Source: Enoplosus armatus
Lineage: Eukaryota; Chordata; Actinopteri; Centrarchiformes; Enoplosidae
NCBI RefSeq assembly: GCF_043641665.1
Contig: NC_092183.1
Location: 21,147,501 to 21,211,500 of the forward strand
Reading direction: 5' to 3'
DNA: 64,000 bases
The notes beneath the pieces were generated by a model that saw nothing but the letters and a program-made list of their open reading frames with translations, had not been told where the DNA came from and ran no database searches. Both the position numbers and the translations under genes were made by a program. Of this stretch, positions 1 through 13,800 are shown piece after piece. Position 1 is the stretch's first letter; each line of letters opens with the position of its first letter.

Positions 1-589
1 GGGTTAAGTCATCTACGTGCATTTGCCATACTGTAGTTACTTGCAGATGAAGGGTTGTAGATATGAAATATAATAGCTGGACTTCTTATAGAGCAGCTTG
101 AAGTCTAATGAAAAAATCGAGGTTGTAAAAGTTACATTTCTCATCTCCACAGTAATGCCTAACGTGTTTGTATCTAATCCTGCAGTGAGTGAGTTGCTTG
201 ACATGTATCTAGAAATGACGAATTACAGGCTTTTCACAGGCGGCACCTCGTCACAGATATCTAAATGCAAACAGGCTTCCTCTGCTTGCAGTGAAGTCTG
301 CTTTGGTGCGGGCTGAGGAGAGTCACTCGGCGACCAGGAGAGGGCATCTCGAGTCCTGAAACGAGCGCCAGCACAACCCTCCGCCAACACCATTCCTGTT
401 GCTATACAACTGATTTATTCTTGATGCCACGGTCAGCGGGTCTCCTCCACAGCAAGACTGCGCCTTTTTCCCTCACATCTGTCCACATCTGAGCCAGGAT
501 ACGTGCCAACTTGTCGGGTCGGACCGACAGTTTTCTTTTCCTCTCAGATTTCTCCACTTGGTCTGTTTTCCGTGTCTTTTCTGCCACTT
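1..589. other. Upstream flank, no gene seen
   Basis: No coding region, RNA gene or recognised repeat is supported here. The sequence becomes richer in CpG after about 330 and passes into the presumed promoter of the LRRTM4-type gene. Short frames in this stretch have no recognisable domain and overlap one another on both strands, as expected of chance frames. Further 5' UTR sequence or an upstream non-coding exon could lie here, but I see nothing that fixes one. Confidence 0.5.
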
Positions 590-993
590 AAGCCCAGATT
601 TGACAAACCGTCGGCGTGTCGGTGTTTGGAATGCATTTCGCCGCCTCTCAAAAGACGCGCTAAACTGCGCTCGAGTGCGTCCGTCCCGGGGGGGCTGCGT
701 GAGGTGGCGGTCTGACAGTATGCATCGCCGGGCTGATGTTGTGCGGTAACGTGAGAAACTACGGGCGGAGGTTGATGCGCACCTTCTGGAGCGGCTCACA
801 TCTCCGACAGGTGTGCGGCCGTGCGCACCGCGGATCCGGCTGCGGCGCAAAGTGCGTACGTCTCCCGCGAGGACAGGCGTCCCGGGTGCGCGTCCAACTG
901 TTTGGACCGAACGCCGAGTGCGTCTGACATGTGGACCTGGGACGCATGCAACAGAGAGCCCTGAACACGAGGAGGAGTCGACGCCGCGCGAAC
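590..993 (+). promoter_or_regulatory. CpG-rich promoter and 5' UTR of lrrtm4-type gene
   Basis: This stretch is visibly GC-rich and dense in CpG dinucleotides, unlike the AT-rich DNA around it, and it abuts the first coding exon. CpG-island promoters without a TATA box are common for vertebrate neuronal genes. I see no convincing TATA box and cannot place the transcription start. Part of this block is therefore promoter and part is 5' UTR. It contains several upstream ATGs, described separately. Confidence 0.6.
929..964 (+). other. Short upstream ORF in 5' UTR (11 codons)
   Basis: An ATG at 929 opens an 11-codon frame (MWTWDACNREP) that stops at 962-964, 29 bases before the main start at 994. 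It has G at -3 but T at +4, so its initiation context is moderate. If the transcription start is upstream of 929, the frame would sit in the leader and could reduce translation of the receptor. There is no evidence in the sequence that the peptide itself matters. Confidence 0.35.
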
Positions 994-2990
<1,997 letters not shown>

Positions 2991-3440
2991 CCGTTGCCCT
3001 CCAAAAATCCATTTCCACTGCGAGGCATGAGAGGTAAATTTTCAAACAATCTGCGGAGAAAAAAAAATGCTTCTTTTCTCCTCTGCTCTTGTCTGTTTTT
3101 GGGATAAGGAAGTAAAGGTCGGTGCATGGTGACTTGTTTTTGCAATATGCTGGGTTTGTTCAGTTCCATATGATTACCCAGCTGTTGTTCTGAATCATGC
3201 CGTTTTATTGCTAAAATATGATTCCCATTAGCTGAAACTGCAGTGGAAAGCTTCTCTCCCTGGATGACTTACATACAGTAGGAGGCATTATACGCAAAGT
3301 AGGTTCATCTTTCATCCCTGACATAAAAGAGCTCATTGATGAATCTATGTATTATCAGCCAGTGCGCTATTTATTTATTCACAAATGGCTTGCTGTCCAG
3401 AATGGACTGATAAACATGTATTAAACCAAGTCACTGTGCA
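2991..3440 (+). other. Candidate 3' UTR of the short lrrtm4-type isoform
   Basis: If the donor at 2985 is not used, the transcript continues past the TGA at 2988-2990. The first plausible polyadenylation signal is ATTAAA at 3420-3425, followed within about 40 bases by a GT-rich stretch. Other signals further on are ATTAAA at 3535-3540 and AATAAA at 4745-4750, so the end of the UTR is uncertain and may lie as far as about 4770. Confidence 0.4.
3420..3425 (+). terminator. Candidate poly(A) signal, short isoform
   Basis: ATTAAA is the commonest variant of AATAAA. A GT-rich element follows at about 3459-3469. It is one of several possible signals after the short-form stop, and its use is inferred. 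Confidence 0.3.
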
Positions 3441-4679
3441 GGTGGTCCTCTCTTATCCCGTGTGTTTGCTACAACAGCTGCAGTAGCAAATACACAAGTC
3501 GTGTGAGTTTTGATATTTGTTTTTTTTTTGCTGTATTAAATATGTACATATTTACAGTCACACCAGCTGATCATATATCCCATTCTCCCTTTCTGCCTCG
3601 AGCAATTGTGTAATTAAGATCTTACTCATTAGTTTAATTTACAAAGTTCAAACTGTCACCGCGGGCTGGAGAACACTAGAAAGGCCTGCAGCCATATATA
3701 AGATAAATTATGCACTTGGGCTCGATTTCTGTCTGGCGTTTGCGAACGATTGCAGCAACAAACTGGATCATGCTATTTTAGTTATCTCAGGAAATATAGA
3801 GAAACTGTCCCGAAACTTTTGCCCGAAGAGTTTCAATTGAAATTCTCATCCTGAAGCCAGACTCTTTCGCGCGACTCCCAACCATTACACGGCACAGAGG
3901 GATTGAGACAGGAAGCCTTGACAGAGAGACTTATCAATTTGCTCATGCTTAATTAGGCACTTTTTGGCCTGTGTACCATTTTTTACCCTAATGCCATGCA
4001 TCTGTCTTCCTTTGTTCGGCAGCTTTTTATCATTTGGAAGTATGGTTAAGTGTGATTAACAGGACATGTCGTGTTGGGAAAGATGTTGTGTCACTGGGAT
4101 CTTAGCGGCACCTTTTGTCAGACTAAGCAGACACGCTGTGGAGTACAGGAGACATCTTTCTTCACCATTGGGTCTGTCGGTGCCGCTCAGAGACAAAGTT
4201 TTATCTCACGCCACCACACTGCTCATTTCCTATATTCCACTTGGACTCTATAAATCATTTTATAACATGTTTTAAGTCAGCGGATTGTACTGTAGCACCA
4301 CTTACACTCTTGTTGTGTCCTTTACTGAAGTCACTGGAGAGGCTAGCACAAATACATGTCATTGTTTTCAGCAATGTCACACACTGCAAGCTACACAGGT
4401 AGCTAAATCAGCTCTTCGTCAGATTATCTGTGGCAGAGCATTTCTCAAGCACAAGGGAAGCTTGAGGTGAGATGGTCAGCTTATCAATCTTGTAGCCTTC
4501 ATGTGAGAATGTGGCACGGGAGCATTAAATGGCAGACCTAATGGGGCTTCTGCTAGCTAGAATAACTAATAGCCCATCAGAGGTAAGGAGCCGAGACTTC
4601 CCTCAGCTTTGTTATTCCTTGCCCTCTACAGCTCAAGGGAGCAGCCTGAGTAGTTAAAAATGTAATGGGATTTTTTTTC

Positions 4680-4681
<2 letters not shown>

Positions 4682-4713
<32 letters not shown>
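4682..4713 (+). repeat. (TG)n microsatellite
   Basis: A near-perfect run of TG dinucleotides in intron 2, about 32 bases long and preceded by a T-rich stretch. Confidence 0.95.
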
Positions 4714-4716
<3 letters not shown>

Positions 4717-4744
4717 CACATTTTGTGCCAAACACTGCAATGCA

Positions 4745-4750
4745 AATAAA
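4745..4750 (+). terminator. Canonical AATAAA, alternative poly(A) signal for short isoform
   Basis: The first canonical AATAAA that I found after the short-form stop lies about 1.75 kb downstream, just after the TG repeat. It would give a 3' UTR of about 1.8 kb, which is plausible for a neuronal transcript. No strong GT-rich element follows immediately, so support is weak. Confidence 0.25.
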
Positions 4751-6889
4751 GAACACACAGTACAGCAGGGGACTTTGGAAACCACTACCAGATTTTCATG
4801 CACGTTTAAGTTAGAGTGGTGCGTTTATACTTTCACACAGTTTTAAACGGCTGCATTATTTGATCTAATACAGTATCATGTTTATTAGCCACTTCGTTTC
4901 AGTGTAGGTTGCAGCAGCAAGAAGCCCATGATGTGCAGTGACAGTGTCTGGGGCTATTTGCATCACAATACAGGCAATGCAGCACAATCTCTTCTGATAT
5001 ACGAGAAGGCTTCTCAGTTTTATTGAGTGGCACACAGTGGAGAGTGTCAAGAGGGAGAGAGATGTTGTATCTGGAAAAAAAAAAAAGGCTGCTTTGAGGT
5101 TCAAACCCTCAGTCAGAAGCATATTGCGATTGCCCCAACCCAGTAAGCCCCCTGCACAGTATTTTAGCTATCCCAGATAGCGAGCACTTAAGCTATTAGC
5201 TGCATTTTCAATTAGGAGAAAGCGCTTTGTAATTGAAGCCTGTTATCTTCTGCACATGCCCAGACCAACAGACTTGGAGTAAATTTGTTTCTATAGATTT
5301 CCTCCAGCGCAGCTCAGCAGGTCGGCTCCGACGTCGCAAACTGAACCTGGCGAGTGTGAATTCTGATGAACACTTTGAACTCTGCAGGTCCGTGGTCTTC
5401 CTGTGGCACATTATTAAAAAGAGCCCTCTCTCCCCTGTATGCCATCCACTTCTGTGCTCACAGAGCAGCTGCGGTGGTTTGCCGTCCACCCACAGATCAT
5501 CTCCTGCAAAGTGAGTTCAGAAAATATTAAGGTGAAAATCCCACCATCTCAGCCAAAGGCAATTCTTGTGCTTGGGCAGAATTTGCAAGCATTAATAAGG
5601 TGAGGGGATCCTGCTCACATATAATTAAAGTTGACTGTGTGAGAGGGCAGATGAAGTGAGGAGAAAGGAAGGTGTGCCATTGCTGGTGCATCTTAACTGA
5701 CTGATGCAAATGCTCTCTGAAGGACTAGACTAAAAATAATTACAATTTTCAACTTAACCAATTTCTCAAGCTGACGGGGTCAGAAGCATTGTAATGTTAA
5801 CACTGATGAGCAACCTAGTTTTTAAAGCAACAATTTAGGCCAGCACAAGCAGTAAGTTGTTTTCGTTTCCCCCTGCATTTGCACTCAGAAATGTGGCACC
5901 ACGTGTCCCCCCTCCTGGTTATATTAAAAACTAATGGCTCCTATGGATCTAATCCGTGTTTGCTGAGGACAAATCCTGCAGCTGTGGGTACAATCTATTC
6001 GACAAACATTTGCTTAATTCTTAGGCACTAGAATATGAAGCCTGTCTTTAAAATGTCAAGAATAAGAAACAAAGATGATGAGCGATCAAAATACACTGCC
6101 TTGGCTTGCCAATATGGCAGCTTGCACTTCATCTGTGCGTAAATGCACAGACGGCAGGCTTCAATCATGTGAAGGGAGTTTGACAGCTTTCAATATTTGC
6201 TGTTCACTTGCCAAATAAAGGTTAGCCACATGGGTAAGAATGGCCTCTAAAAAAGGGATGTGTCATTTTTAGCACATCAGTTTGTACGTATGCTGCGGGC
6301 GGCACACATTGGTGTAACGTTTCAACACATTTCTAACAATGCGACACAACATAGCGTGATGAAAAGTAACACGTACCGTTTGACAAATGACACATCATTT
6401 GCGTTTTTAGTTATTCCATAAAAAAGCGGTATCTTTTGCCATTAATCTCATCTTGCTTGGTCGTCTTCCTGTTTGGTGGAATTGAAAATTACTGTAACTG
6501 CAAGACTGGCTGGCAGTGATCCACGGGTCCACAGAAGTAGACTACTTAGCTTTTATCATAGCTGATGATTTTGTGAAAAATGGGCTTTTGGTCAACTTGA
6601 TTCAAACTCAACTGCAGCAAAATGCTGGAAGAAACAGCCTTTTAAGTGAATTGGCTGTAATGGCTGTTACACAACATCATTTTTTAGCGTCATGCATCAC
6701 TTATCATTTTGTAAGTGGCATAAAAAAAAACACTATAATAGATTTTTGTGTATGATCAAGCATATCACAGTGGCTTTGTTAGGTGCTTTTACACTGGGGA
6801 CCTGTTGGACGATAACGTGTTTTTTCTACAACAAGTAAATTGCTCAGGACAGCATCAGGCTTAATGCTGTAATTCACATTTGTTAAAAT

Positions 6890-6945
6890 GAATAGTTAGA
6901 CATTTCGGGAAATACACTCATCTCGAGAGTGAAAAAGACTCTTTA
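6890..6945 (+). repeat. Fragment of fish inverted-repeat element, one terminus
   Basis: The stretch AATAGTTAGACATTTCGGGA followed by AATACACTC matches the terminal sequence of the element seen more completely at 63103-63530. Only the end is recognisable, so it is either truncated or decayed. Confidence 0.5.
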
Positions 6946-8315
6946 CTAACTATATACTAGTCTCTTAATATGCCAACGAAAGACCTCAAGTATAAAATGT
7001 ATCCAAAAGATACATAGCTGAATTTATAGTCAAGTCAAGGCTGTGATTTCATGCCGAGTTAAAATGTTGCAGTGGGATTCATTAGCTCAAATGCACATAA
7101 TCAGACCTCAGACCTATCTTTGGTGTTAAGCACCTCTCAGGCTGCTATGTGCGTGGGGTGAGATCTCCCCCAAACAAACATACTCTGCGATATGTATGAT
7201 TCTGTCTTTTGACAGATGTTCCTCTTGGAGGTGTGATGTCTGCTCCTGTGAGGAGGTGGAATACATTAAACAAACTTAGCAGCAGGGGGAGGCCACACCA
7301 GATCTGTGCAATAATAGCCTGCAATCTAACATGGCTTGTTAAAATGAATAAGGCAGTTCTGTTGTTTCATAATGATTAATCTTAGCATCTCCTCTTTCAT
7401 CCAATTGATGTTTTCATGATTGTATTATTCACATTATGATGTACTAATAGCACATGCCCCAGCCTGCTAATAGCTTAATCTGGCACAGGCGGAAAACATG
7501 ATGTTCCTCCTCCACGCTTCAACACAGACAATATTGAATTTCTCTCTGGGTTAGATGTACTTATTTATACAACATATATACGATGAGCTGCTGTTTGTGT
7601 CTTTGACTGATCATTACCGACTCTCACAGGAGCCTAAAGCCAGACCAGTGATAGTCGCAGGTAGATCACTGAGAAAACATTTTGCTGCTGAGGAAAAAGA
7701 AATGAAAGTCATCGCTTTGTTGACCTCCAAACCTCCATTTTAAATTGAGGTCAGCAGTGATTGACAACATCATTAACTCCGATATGCACTTGATATTACA
7801 CGATGACCTAGTCCTTCACTTAAGCCCAAGATCAAATCAACTTTTGTGTTGTAAACAAATCAGGTGAGTCGGTTCATGTTAGGAATATGCTGTGCAAACG
7901 TCACAAAGAACTCTGGAAATGATGAGAAGGGCTTAGAAGACCCATTTCTACTCAATCTAATTTGGGTAGAAATGAAAAAGACCACAGAGATAAATCAAAA
8001 CTAATTCATCCTTTCCCATCACGCAATCGCCAGTGGTCCTCCCCTCCTGCAGCCACACATAAACCATGATGAATATTTAATGTGATATTAAACTTCTCTT
8101 CTCTTTTGTATTCAAGGCCATTTTGTTCAGGCAATGGTGAATCAGCTAAAACCAATTCTGTGTTAATTAGAAGTATGTTTTGATGGAAACCCTTTCTGCT
8201 AATGAAAATCTCACAACCCAGCCAGTGAAGACAGCTGATGTCAATAATCAGCAGGGTCCATCACTGAAAACAAGGGTTGAGCAACAACAACAAAACAAGA
8301 CTTAAGAGTCTGCTG

Positions 8316-8717
8316 TCATGCTAGCAGCCCTGTGAGGATGCACTTAGGGACAGTGGTGCTTTGAGCTAAATGCTAACATGCTGATGTTTTGGCAGCTATA
8401 ATGTTCACCACCTTAGTTTAACATTTGCTAATTAGCACTGAACACAGTGTCTAGCTGAGGCTGGTGTCACTAATTAAGTATTTAGTTTGGGACAAATTGA
8501 TATTTTGACCTGATGGTGGCGCTAGAGGAAAAGTCAGATGATCCCCATGTTATTAGGATTCATCCTCTGGGGACCATGAATGTCGGTTCACTATTTCAAT
8601 GGCGACTCATCCAATAGTTTGTGGGATATTTCAGTCTGGACCAAAATGGTGAGCAGAGCGACCAACAGACAGCAGGCAATGCCATCCAGCCATGTCACGT
8701 CAGTCATGGCTAAGAAA
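8316..8717 (+). repeat. Interspersed fish repeat (family B), + orientation
   Basis: Begins near CATGCTAGCAGCCCTGTGAG. It contains the ATGCTAACATGCTGATGTTT core, GATGGTGGCGCTAGAGGAAA, and TCATCCTCTGGGGACCATGA, and ends near GGCTAAGAAAG. The same ordered motifs recur at 11609-11868 and 17971-18286 and reversed at 32849-33132. I recognise it as a very common non-coding repeat of percomorph fishes, but I do not assign it to a transposon class. Confidence 0.75.
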
Positions 8718-8815
8718 GTCCTCCAAGTAACTGCCCTCCAGTGGTCACGCCTTCGAAGATAGTTACAAATTACTGTAAAATTGCTCAAATGAATCAGTTT
8801 TCTGACCTCACACAG

Positions 8816-8975
8816 TTATGGTTAAGGTTCGGTTAGGTTTAGGCACATAAACCACTTGAGTTGTTAAGCTTAAGGTTAGGGAAACATCCTGGTTTAGGTT
8901 AAAGTTAGTACTTTGTAAAAATTAAAAAGGACCTTTGTCGTCATGGTTACAGTAATAACCGCAGGTTGGGGAGCG
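8816..8975 (+). repeat. GGTTAGGTTTAGGCA-type fish repeat
   Basis: A run of TTAAGGTT, GGTTAGGTTTAGGCACATAA, AACCACTTGAG and GGTTAGGGAAACATC motifs, then TCATGGTTACAGTAATAACC. This arrangement is typical of a short degenerate repeat scattered through perciform genomes. A related copy lies at 13655-13800. Confidence 0.55.
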
Positions 8976-9169
8976 ATAATGGCATACAGGCACATTTTCC
9001 GCCTGTGCCCGTGTGAATGCTGTTGTCCTCTTCTGTGTTTGTGTAGCTCAGAACCTGCTTAGTGGGCGACACTTGAAGCTGCTCAATTGTCCTCCTGGTT
9101 CCATCCTCCCCACTTGTGTTTTACAATCTACATTTTGCCATCAGATTTGTATGTACTATGATTTTCTGT

Positions 9170-9406
9170 AGTGAATCTGTTCTGTACACGCAACATCTAT
9201 TGCATGTCTGTCTGTCCTGAGAGAGAGGGATCCCTTCTCTTTTGTTGCTCTTCCATTTTTTCCCTGTTAAAAGGTTTTTTTTTTTGGGGGGGGGGGGGTC
9301 CTCATTTGAATCTGAGGGGCTAAAGACTGAGGGTGCTGTATGCTGTAAAGCTTCTTGAGTGTGATTTGTGATATTGGGCTGTATAAATAAAATTGACTTG
9401 ACTTGA
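9170..9406 (+). repeat. Interspersed fish repeat with ATAAAATTGACTTGACTTG tail
   Basis: Contains GAGAGAGGGATCCC, TTTTTTCCCTGTTAAAAGG, a T run then 13 G at 9286-9298, and a tail GATATTGGGCTGTATAAATA followed by AAATTGACTTGACTTG. I recognise this order from abundant repeats in perciform and other teleost genomes. It appears 5'-truncated with an intact tail, as retroposed copies often are, but its class is not certain. Confidence 0.65.
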
Positions 9407-11220
9407 CATGGTCAAAAGAAACCAACCCTGACTGTCGGAAGGAAACAAGAAGCAAACAGCGGTCTCCTGTGTGAAAGTCCGAATGTGTCCAACCACCAGC
9501 ACCTCCTCCCTCTGCTGAGTTCGTGGCTCCATAACAATGTCGCACTATTTCCTCCTTTGCTTCTTACGGACAACAGTCATAATTCCTCCAGCCGCTAGAG
9601 GGCTTTGTCACTTGCTTGAAACACATGTCGTTATTGGCCATTTGCTGAAATGACTGATGCTGTTGTTTTTCTCGGGAGGACAGTCTTTTAAAAAAGTGAA
9701 GTCTAAAGTCTCATCATCATTTTCAGTCTTATCTGTGCAATTAATACAAATGCCTCAAAGGAACTACTTTGTAAAGCAATTTTATTGTTCTGCCATTGGG
9801 GGATGCAATGCTTTTTCTGGACTGATTTTGCTGTTTGAAGATGTGATGTCTCATCCACTGCAACATTTCCAGTTGGCTATAACTTCAGGGGTGAACATCT
9901 AGTTTTGATGTCAGCCACTCTGAAAGATTGACTCACAATTTTACACCGGCATTCAACAATCCGTCAGAAAAGAGAAATGCATTATAGAAGAGGCACAGAA
10001 ACCAATTTCTCCGCTGACAGCAGCCTCAACAGACCACAATGCAATGCAGTCTCATGATATGCTGTGGTTTGAGTGAGGGGTGTGACTTTTTTGACTTCCA
10101 CTATATGCGATCACCGCTCGCTATACTCTATCTGCCAGCACATATAGCCGAGTGCAACACCCTCACTCTCTGGCAGTTGTCGAAAGGCATTTAGGGGAGA
10201 GCAGGAAATCACTAACTGAAGTTGAAGCAGATGTGGCGAGTTGAGGGAAGTTGGGTACCCAAAAAATAATTTATGTCACCTCAATGCTAAATCACTCCTG
10301 GCATACACAGAGCCACACAGATTGATGATACATAACAGCGTAAGTGTATCCAAGGGTGGATTTTTCCATTAAGTCTTCAGTCTGAGTTAGAGCCAAGGAA
10401 CAAAAGAACTATTTCAATTCTCGGGGAGTCCGGACGAATGTTTCCCTTGAAAAAAGTGTTTGCAGAAATCCGTAAATTTCTAATAACTTCCCAAAAATCT
10501 GAATCCCATATCGAGTGTCCTATTATTATGGCGTATCTATCAATCAGTAATCACATGCCCTGGATTCCCTCAGTTTAAGCTTCTGTTCACTCAATCAGTG
10601 GCACTTAACTGCTATAATGGGATTTGACAGCTTATCTAGCACTTTATGAAAAGTCGGGCACCGCAGACAGAATGAATAATATAACATGAAAACATTAGAC
10701 GTAACATTTTATGCTGTTTTATGGTCACAGCACCCACGTTAATTTTTCAACTCAGCTTGAAGCTGTTACTGCCTATTTAGCCTTTCATGTTATTATGATT
10801 CATTTAATTAGGGTTATTAAGTCAATTTGACTGAGATGCTGTAGTTCTGCCTACTGTGTCACTTTCATTCACGGCAAAAGAACTCGAAAGTGATACTTAA
10901 AAGAGAAGGAAGTGTTGACTGGGCACGTCCTAGTAAGTTGGTGGACTGCAATTTGTATCTCCACCCTCCTCTGCATAAAGACAGGACACTTTCTTTTGTC
11001 TTTTTCTGCTGGGAAGCATTTTGATGTACTGTAATGTAGACGTTTACCTCAAGAATGGTATTGTGATTTCCCCAGAAACTAAAATCCCTTCATCGTGGAG
11101 CTACGCCGCCTCAGTCTGTGTGATGGGACAAAATGGTTAGTCAGTCAGCACAAACTGAGAATGATGCAGCATCTCTGCCAACTTCTCCTGCTTCTGGGCG
11201 ACTGTGAAATGACTGTCAGG

Positions 11221-11222
<2 letters not shown>

Positions 11223-11258
<36 letters not shown>

Positions 11259-11271
11259 GGGGGGGGGGGGG
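11223..11271 (+). repeat. (TG)n(G)n compound run
   Basis: About 17 TG units pass directly into a run of 16 G at 11256-11271. It lies in intron 2 and is unstable by nature. Confidence 0.92.
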
Positions 11272-11460
11272 TTCCCCAAAATAAGCATAACCTGGCACAT
11301 TACTGTTGCCTACTATTTGGCAGTGTTCTCACTTTTGTGCGTTATGTATAGGCACTGCCATAAATATCCATTTTTCCATCACATTTCCCACATGGTTTAC
11401 ACCATCTCGTTGCTCTCTCTTCTTCTGCAATTGTTTAAAGGCACCTGACAGGAGAATTAG

Positions 11461-11471
11461 CCCCCCCCCCC
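11461..11471 (+). repeat. C11 homopolymer
   Basis: Eleven C residues, about 190 bases after the G run at 11256-11271 and just upstream of a family B repeat. The G and C runs could pair in single-stranded DNA or RNA. Confidence 0.9.
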
Positions 11472-11608
11472 AACTGCTCATCTCGATGCGCCCAACTCTT
11501 AATGTTCGCATGGACAGTAGTGGCCAGAAACACACGTTCACTGGCATTTCCTTTGGCTGATTATCTGGAATTTCATTTGCACTACATTCGGATGGAAACT
11601 TGACTAAT

Positions 11609-11868
11609 GGCAATGCTAATATGCTGATGTTTGGCAGGTATAATGTATACCATGTTCGCAGTTTTAGTTCAGGCCGTTAGCATGCTAAGCTTAGCTAATT
11701 AACACCAAGCACAAAGTACAGCTGAGATTAATGGGAATGTCGTTTTGGAAGTATTTGGTCTCAAACCAAAGTATTGGACAAATCCATTTTGTAGATGTTG
11801 AGATATTTCAATGCATGTGTGAAAACTGAGAAGAATCCATCCTGTGTGCACCACGGATATCTGTACCT
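11609..11868 (+). repeat. Interspersed fish repeat (family B), 3'-diverged copy
   Basis: Shows ATGCTGATGTTTGGCAGGTA, TAATGTATACCATGTTCGC, GTTAGCATGCTAAGCTTAGC, CACAAAGTACAGCTGAGAT and CCAAAGTATTGGACAAATCC in the usual family order. The middle with GGTGGCGCTAGAGG is missing. Frames crossing it are not genes. Confidence 0.75.
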
Positions 11869-12929
11869 CATTGAATGTTTGGTGCCGCATCATTTGTTGT
11901 GACATCTATTGTGCACAGGTAGCAGGAGAGGAAGGATTCATCTCTCCATTTTCCCTCCGAGTGCCAATGTATCCTTTTCAAATCAAACAAATGGGTCAGC
12001 CCTTTGTTCCAGCAGAATATTTTTGCTTGCCCTGTCTGAAAGGCATGTAATACACTCTGATCAGCGGGGTGTTTCAGCAATCGAAAATTTAAAATGCTTT
12101 CCAGATTTGAGAGAGTTGACATCAGGCAAATATTAGCCTAAAATTTCACTCCATGCCGGGCAAAATAATAGTAAATTTGGTCATTCACAGAAAAGACAAA
12201 CAACACTATCTACACCATACAGTATGTGAGGCAGATCATCCTGTTAGGATTATATGTGCTCTGACTGAGCAGAATTTAAACAGACCTCAGCTGATTTCAG
12301 GCTTTCTTTCCCTTCAGTTCTCCATTCCCCAGGTACCCTACCTCCGTGTTTTAGTGCCGTGTTTTTTTTTTCACCAACATCCTCTTCTAGCCATGTTTCC
12401 TCAGTCAGTGAAAAAATAAACAGGCCAACAAACCGGGTAACCTGCAGTAGGTAGACAAACAGTCAGTATCAAGAAGACAGAAAGCTGTTAGATGGGCAAG
12501 ATTATATTGAGAATAGAGAGAGCCAGTGTAACGGTGAAATGAGGGGAAATTATTGATGCATCTATTTTTTTCCTTCCCATCGCCGTGATACTATGGCCAG
12601 AACCATATCAGCTTTTGGCAGATGAGCCACACTTAAAGCATAGATGCTGAAAGTTTCATTCATCCATTAAAAAGTGGCAACGTAGCCCACAGAAATACCC
12701 CCCTTCACTTTTGTCCTGTCTATACCTGTTTGTCATTATTCACAATAAGTGGTTGATTTGAAGTCTAATGATACTAATAACACTCAATCAGTTTTCTATG
12801 AGCTACCTGTGACACCAGAGAACATAAATATACACATAAGAAGCTTCATGACCTGCTGTTAGTAACACCAAAACTGCCCAATCAACATGTTACCTCTCAG
12901 TCTGTATGACTTCATGTTTAAAGCATAAA

Positions 12930-13300
12930 AGTGGACGTAGCCATTGAGTTTGGCCCTTTTGTTTTTGGAGACAGAAGTAACCATATTTGGAGAACCCGAG
13001 GATACTATTCACGCCTACCGATACCGGCAACCTGACCGCACCTGCCTCCTGGCTACGCCGTGCAAAGTAGCTACTAACAAAGTTAGCTTGTAAATGTACT
13101 TACCGTGGAAAAAAAAGGACAGCCGACTGCTAGAGTGTCTTTTAGTACAAGTGAACGCCGCTGTGAACACGAACTGGACCAGAACTCAAAGGCAACAATG
13201 AATCTACTACAGGCGTGAAAGTGTCCTGTGTGCTACAGTACTGTGGTAAGGATTTATTTAACACAAATGCTATTGCTTTACCCCACCACATAGAAACCGC
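12930..13300 (+). repeat. Probable interspersed repeat
   Basis: GTGGACGTAGCCATTGAGTT followed by TTTGTTTTTGGAGACAGAAG and AACCATATTTGGAGAACCC resembles a repeat that I recall from fish genomes. Its GC content is higher than the flanks around 13010-13060. I see no second copy in this window, so support is memory only. Confidence 0.35.
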
Positions 13301-13654
13301 TTCTCCAACCTAAACAACAAAATATACATTGTTATTCAAAATTACCCATGAGCGTGTTTTAATCTGATGCCTCTATATGCATAACGTCAGTTGTCAGGGG
13401 CTCCCAAAACCATCACAAATAAACTGTAACTGTTATAATGTTATAATGGTTATGTGTCTGTATAGATAGCATGAAAATATTTTTCTGGGCTCCCTGCCCT
13501 GGTGGGGTCACCATTCAGTGTTCTAGAAAATAGAGGAGCTGGAGGCCACTCCAAACACCAGGCAGCTGGACCTGAACAAACCCTTCCTTTGAATCCTCAT
13601 CCAGTAACAGTTGCTGGTAGGCATGGCTCATATCCAGCTTTGTAAATGTCCTTC

Positions 13655-13800
13655 AGTTAGAGAAAGATCATGGTTTGGGTTAAAAATGCAATGATAAGGT
13701 CATGAAACTTTGGACATGGTTAAAATAATAACTACTTGTTTAAGGTTAGAGAATAATCGTGGTCATGGTTTAAAAAAAACAACATCATAAATCACACAGT
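13655..13800 (+). repeat. GGTTAGGTTTAGGCA-type fish repeat, second copy
   Basis: AGTTAGAGAAAGATCATGGT, TTGGGTTAAAA, TGTTTAAGGTTAGAGAATAA and TGGTCATGGTTTAAAA repeat the motifs seen at 8816-8975. No coding content is present. Confidence 0.5.

Noticed and set aside
5095..5130. Possible tRNA gene near AGGTTCAAACCCT
   Set aside because: A T-loop-like string is present, but no acceptor stem or D-arm could be paired around it.
11095..11448. 117-codon frame with a Cys-Val run
   Set aside because: It runs through the TG/G microsatellite and has no domain or conserved context.
12430..13650. Second coding exon or other gene in the somewhat GC-richer part near 13000-13060
   Set aside because: No sustained frame with splice sites was found. 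The stretch resembles a repeat.
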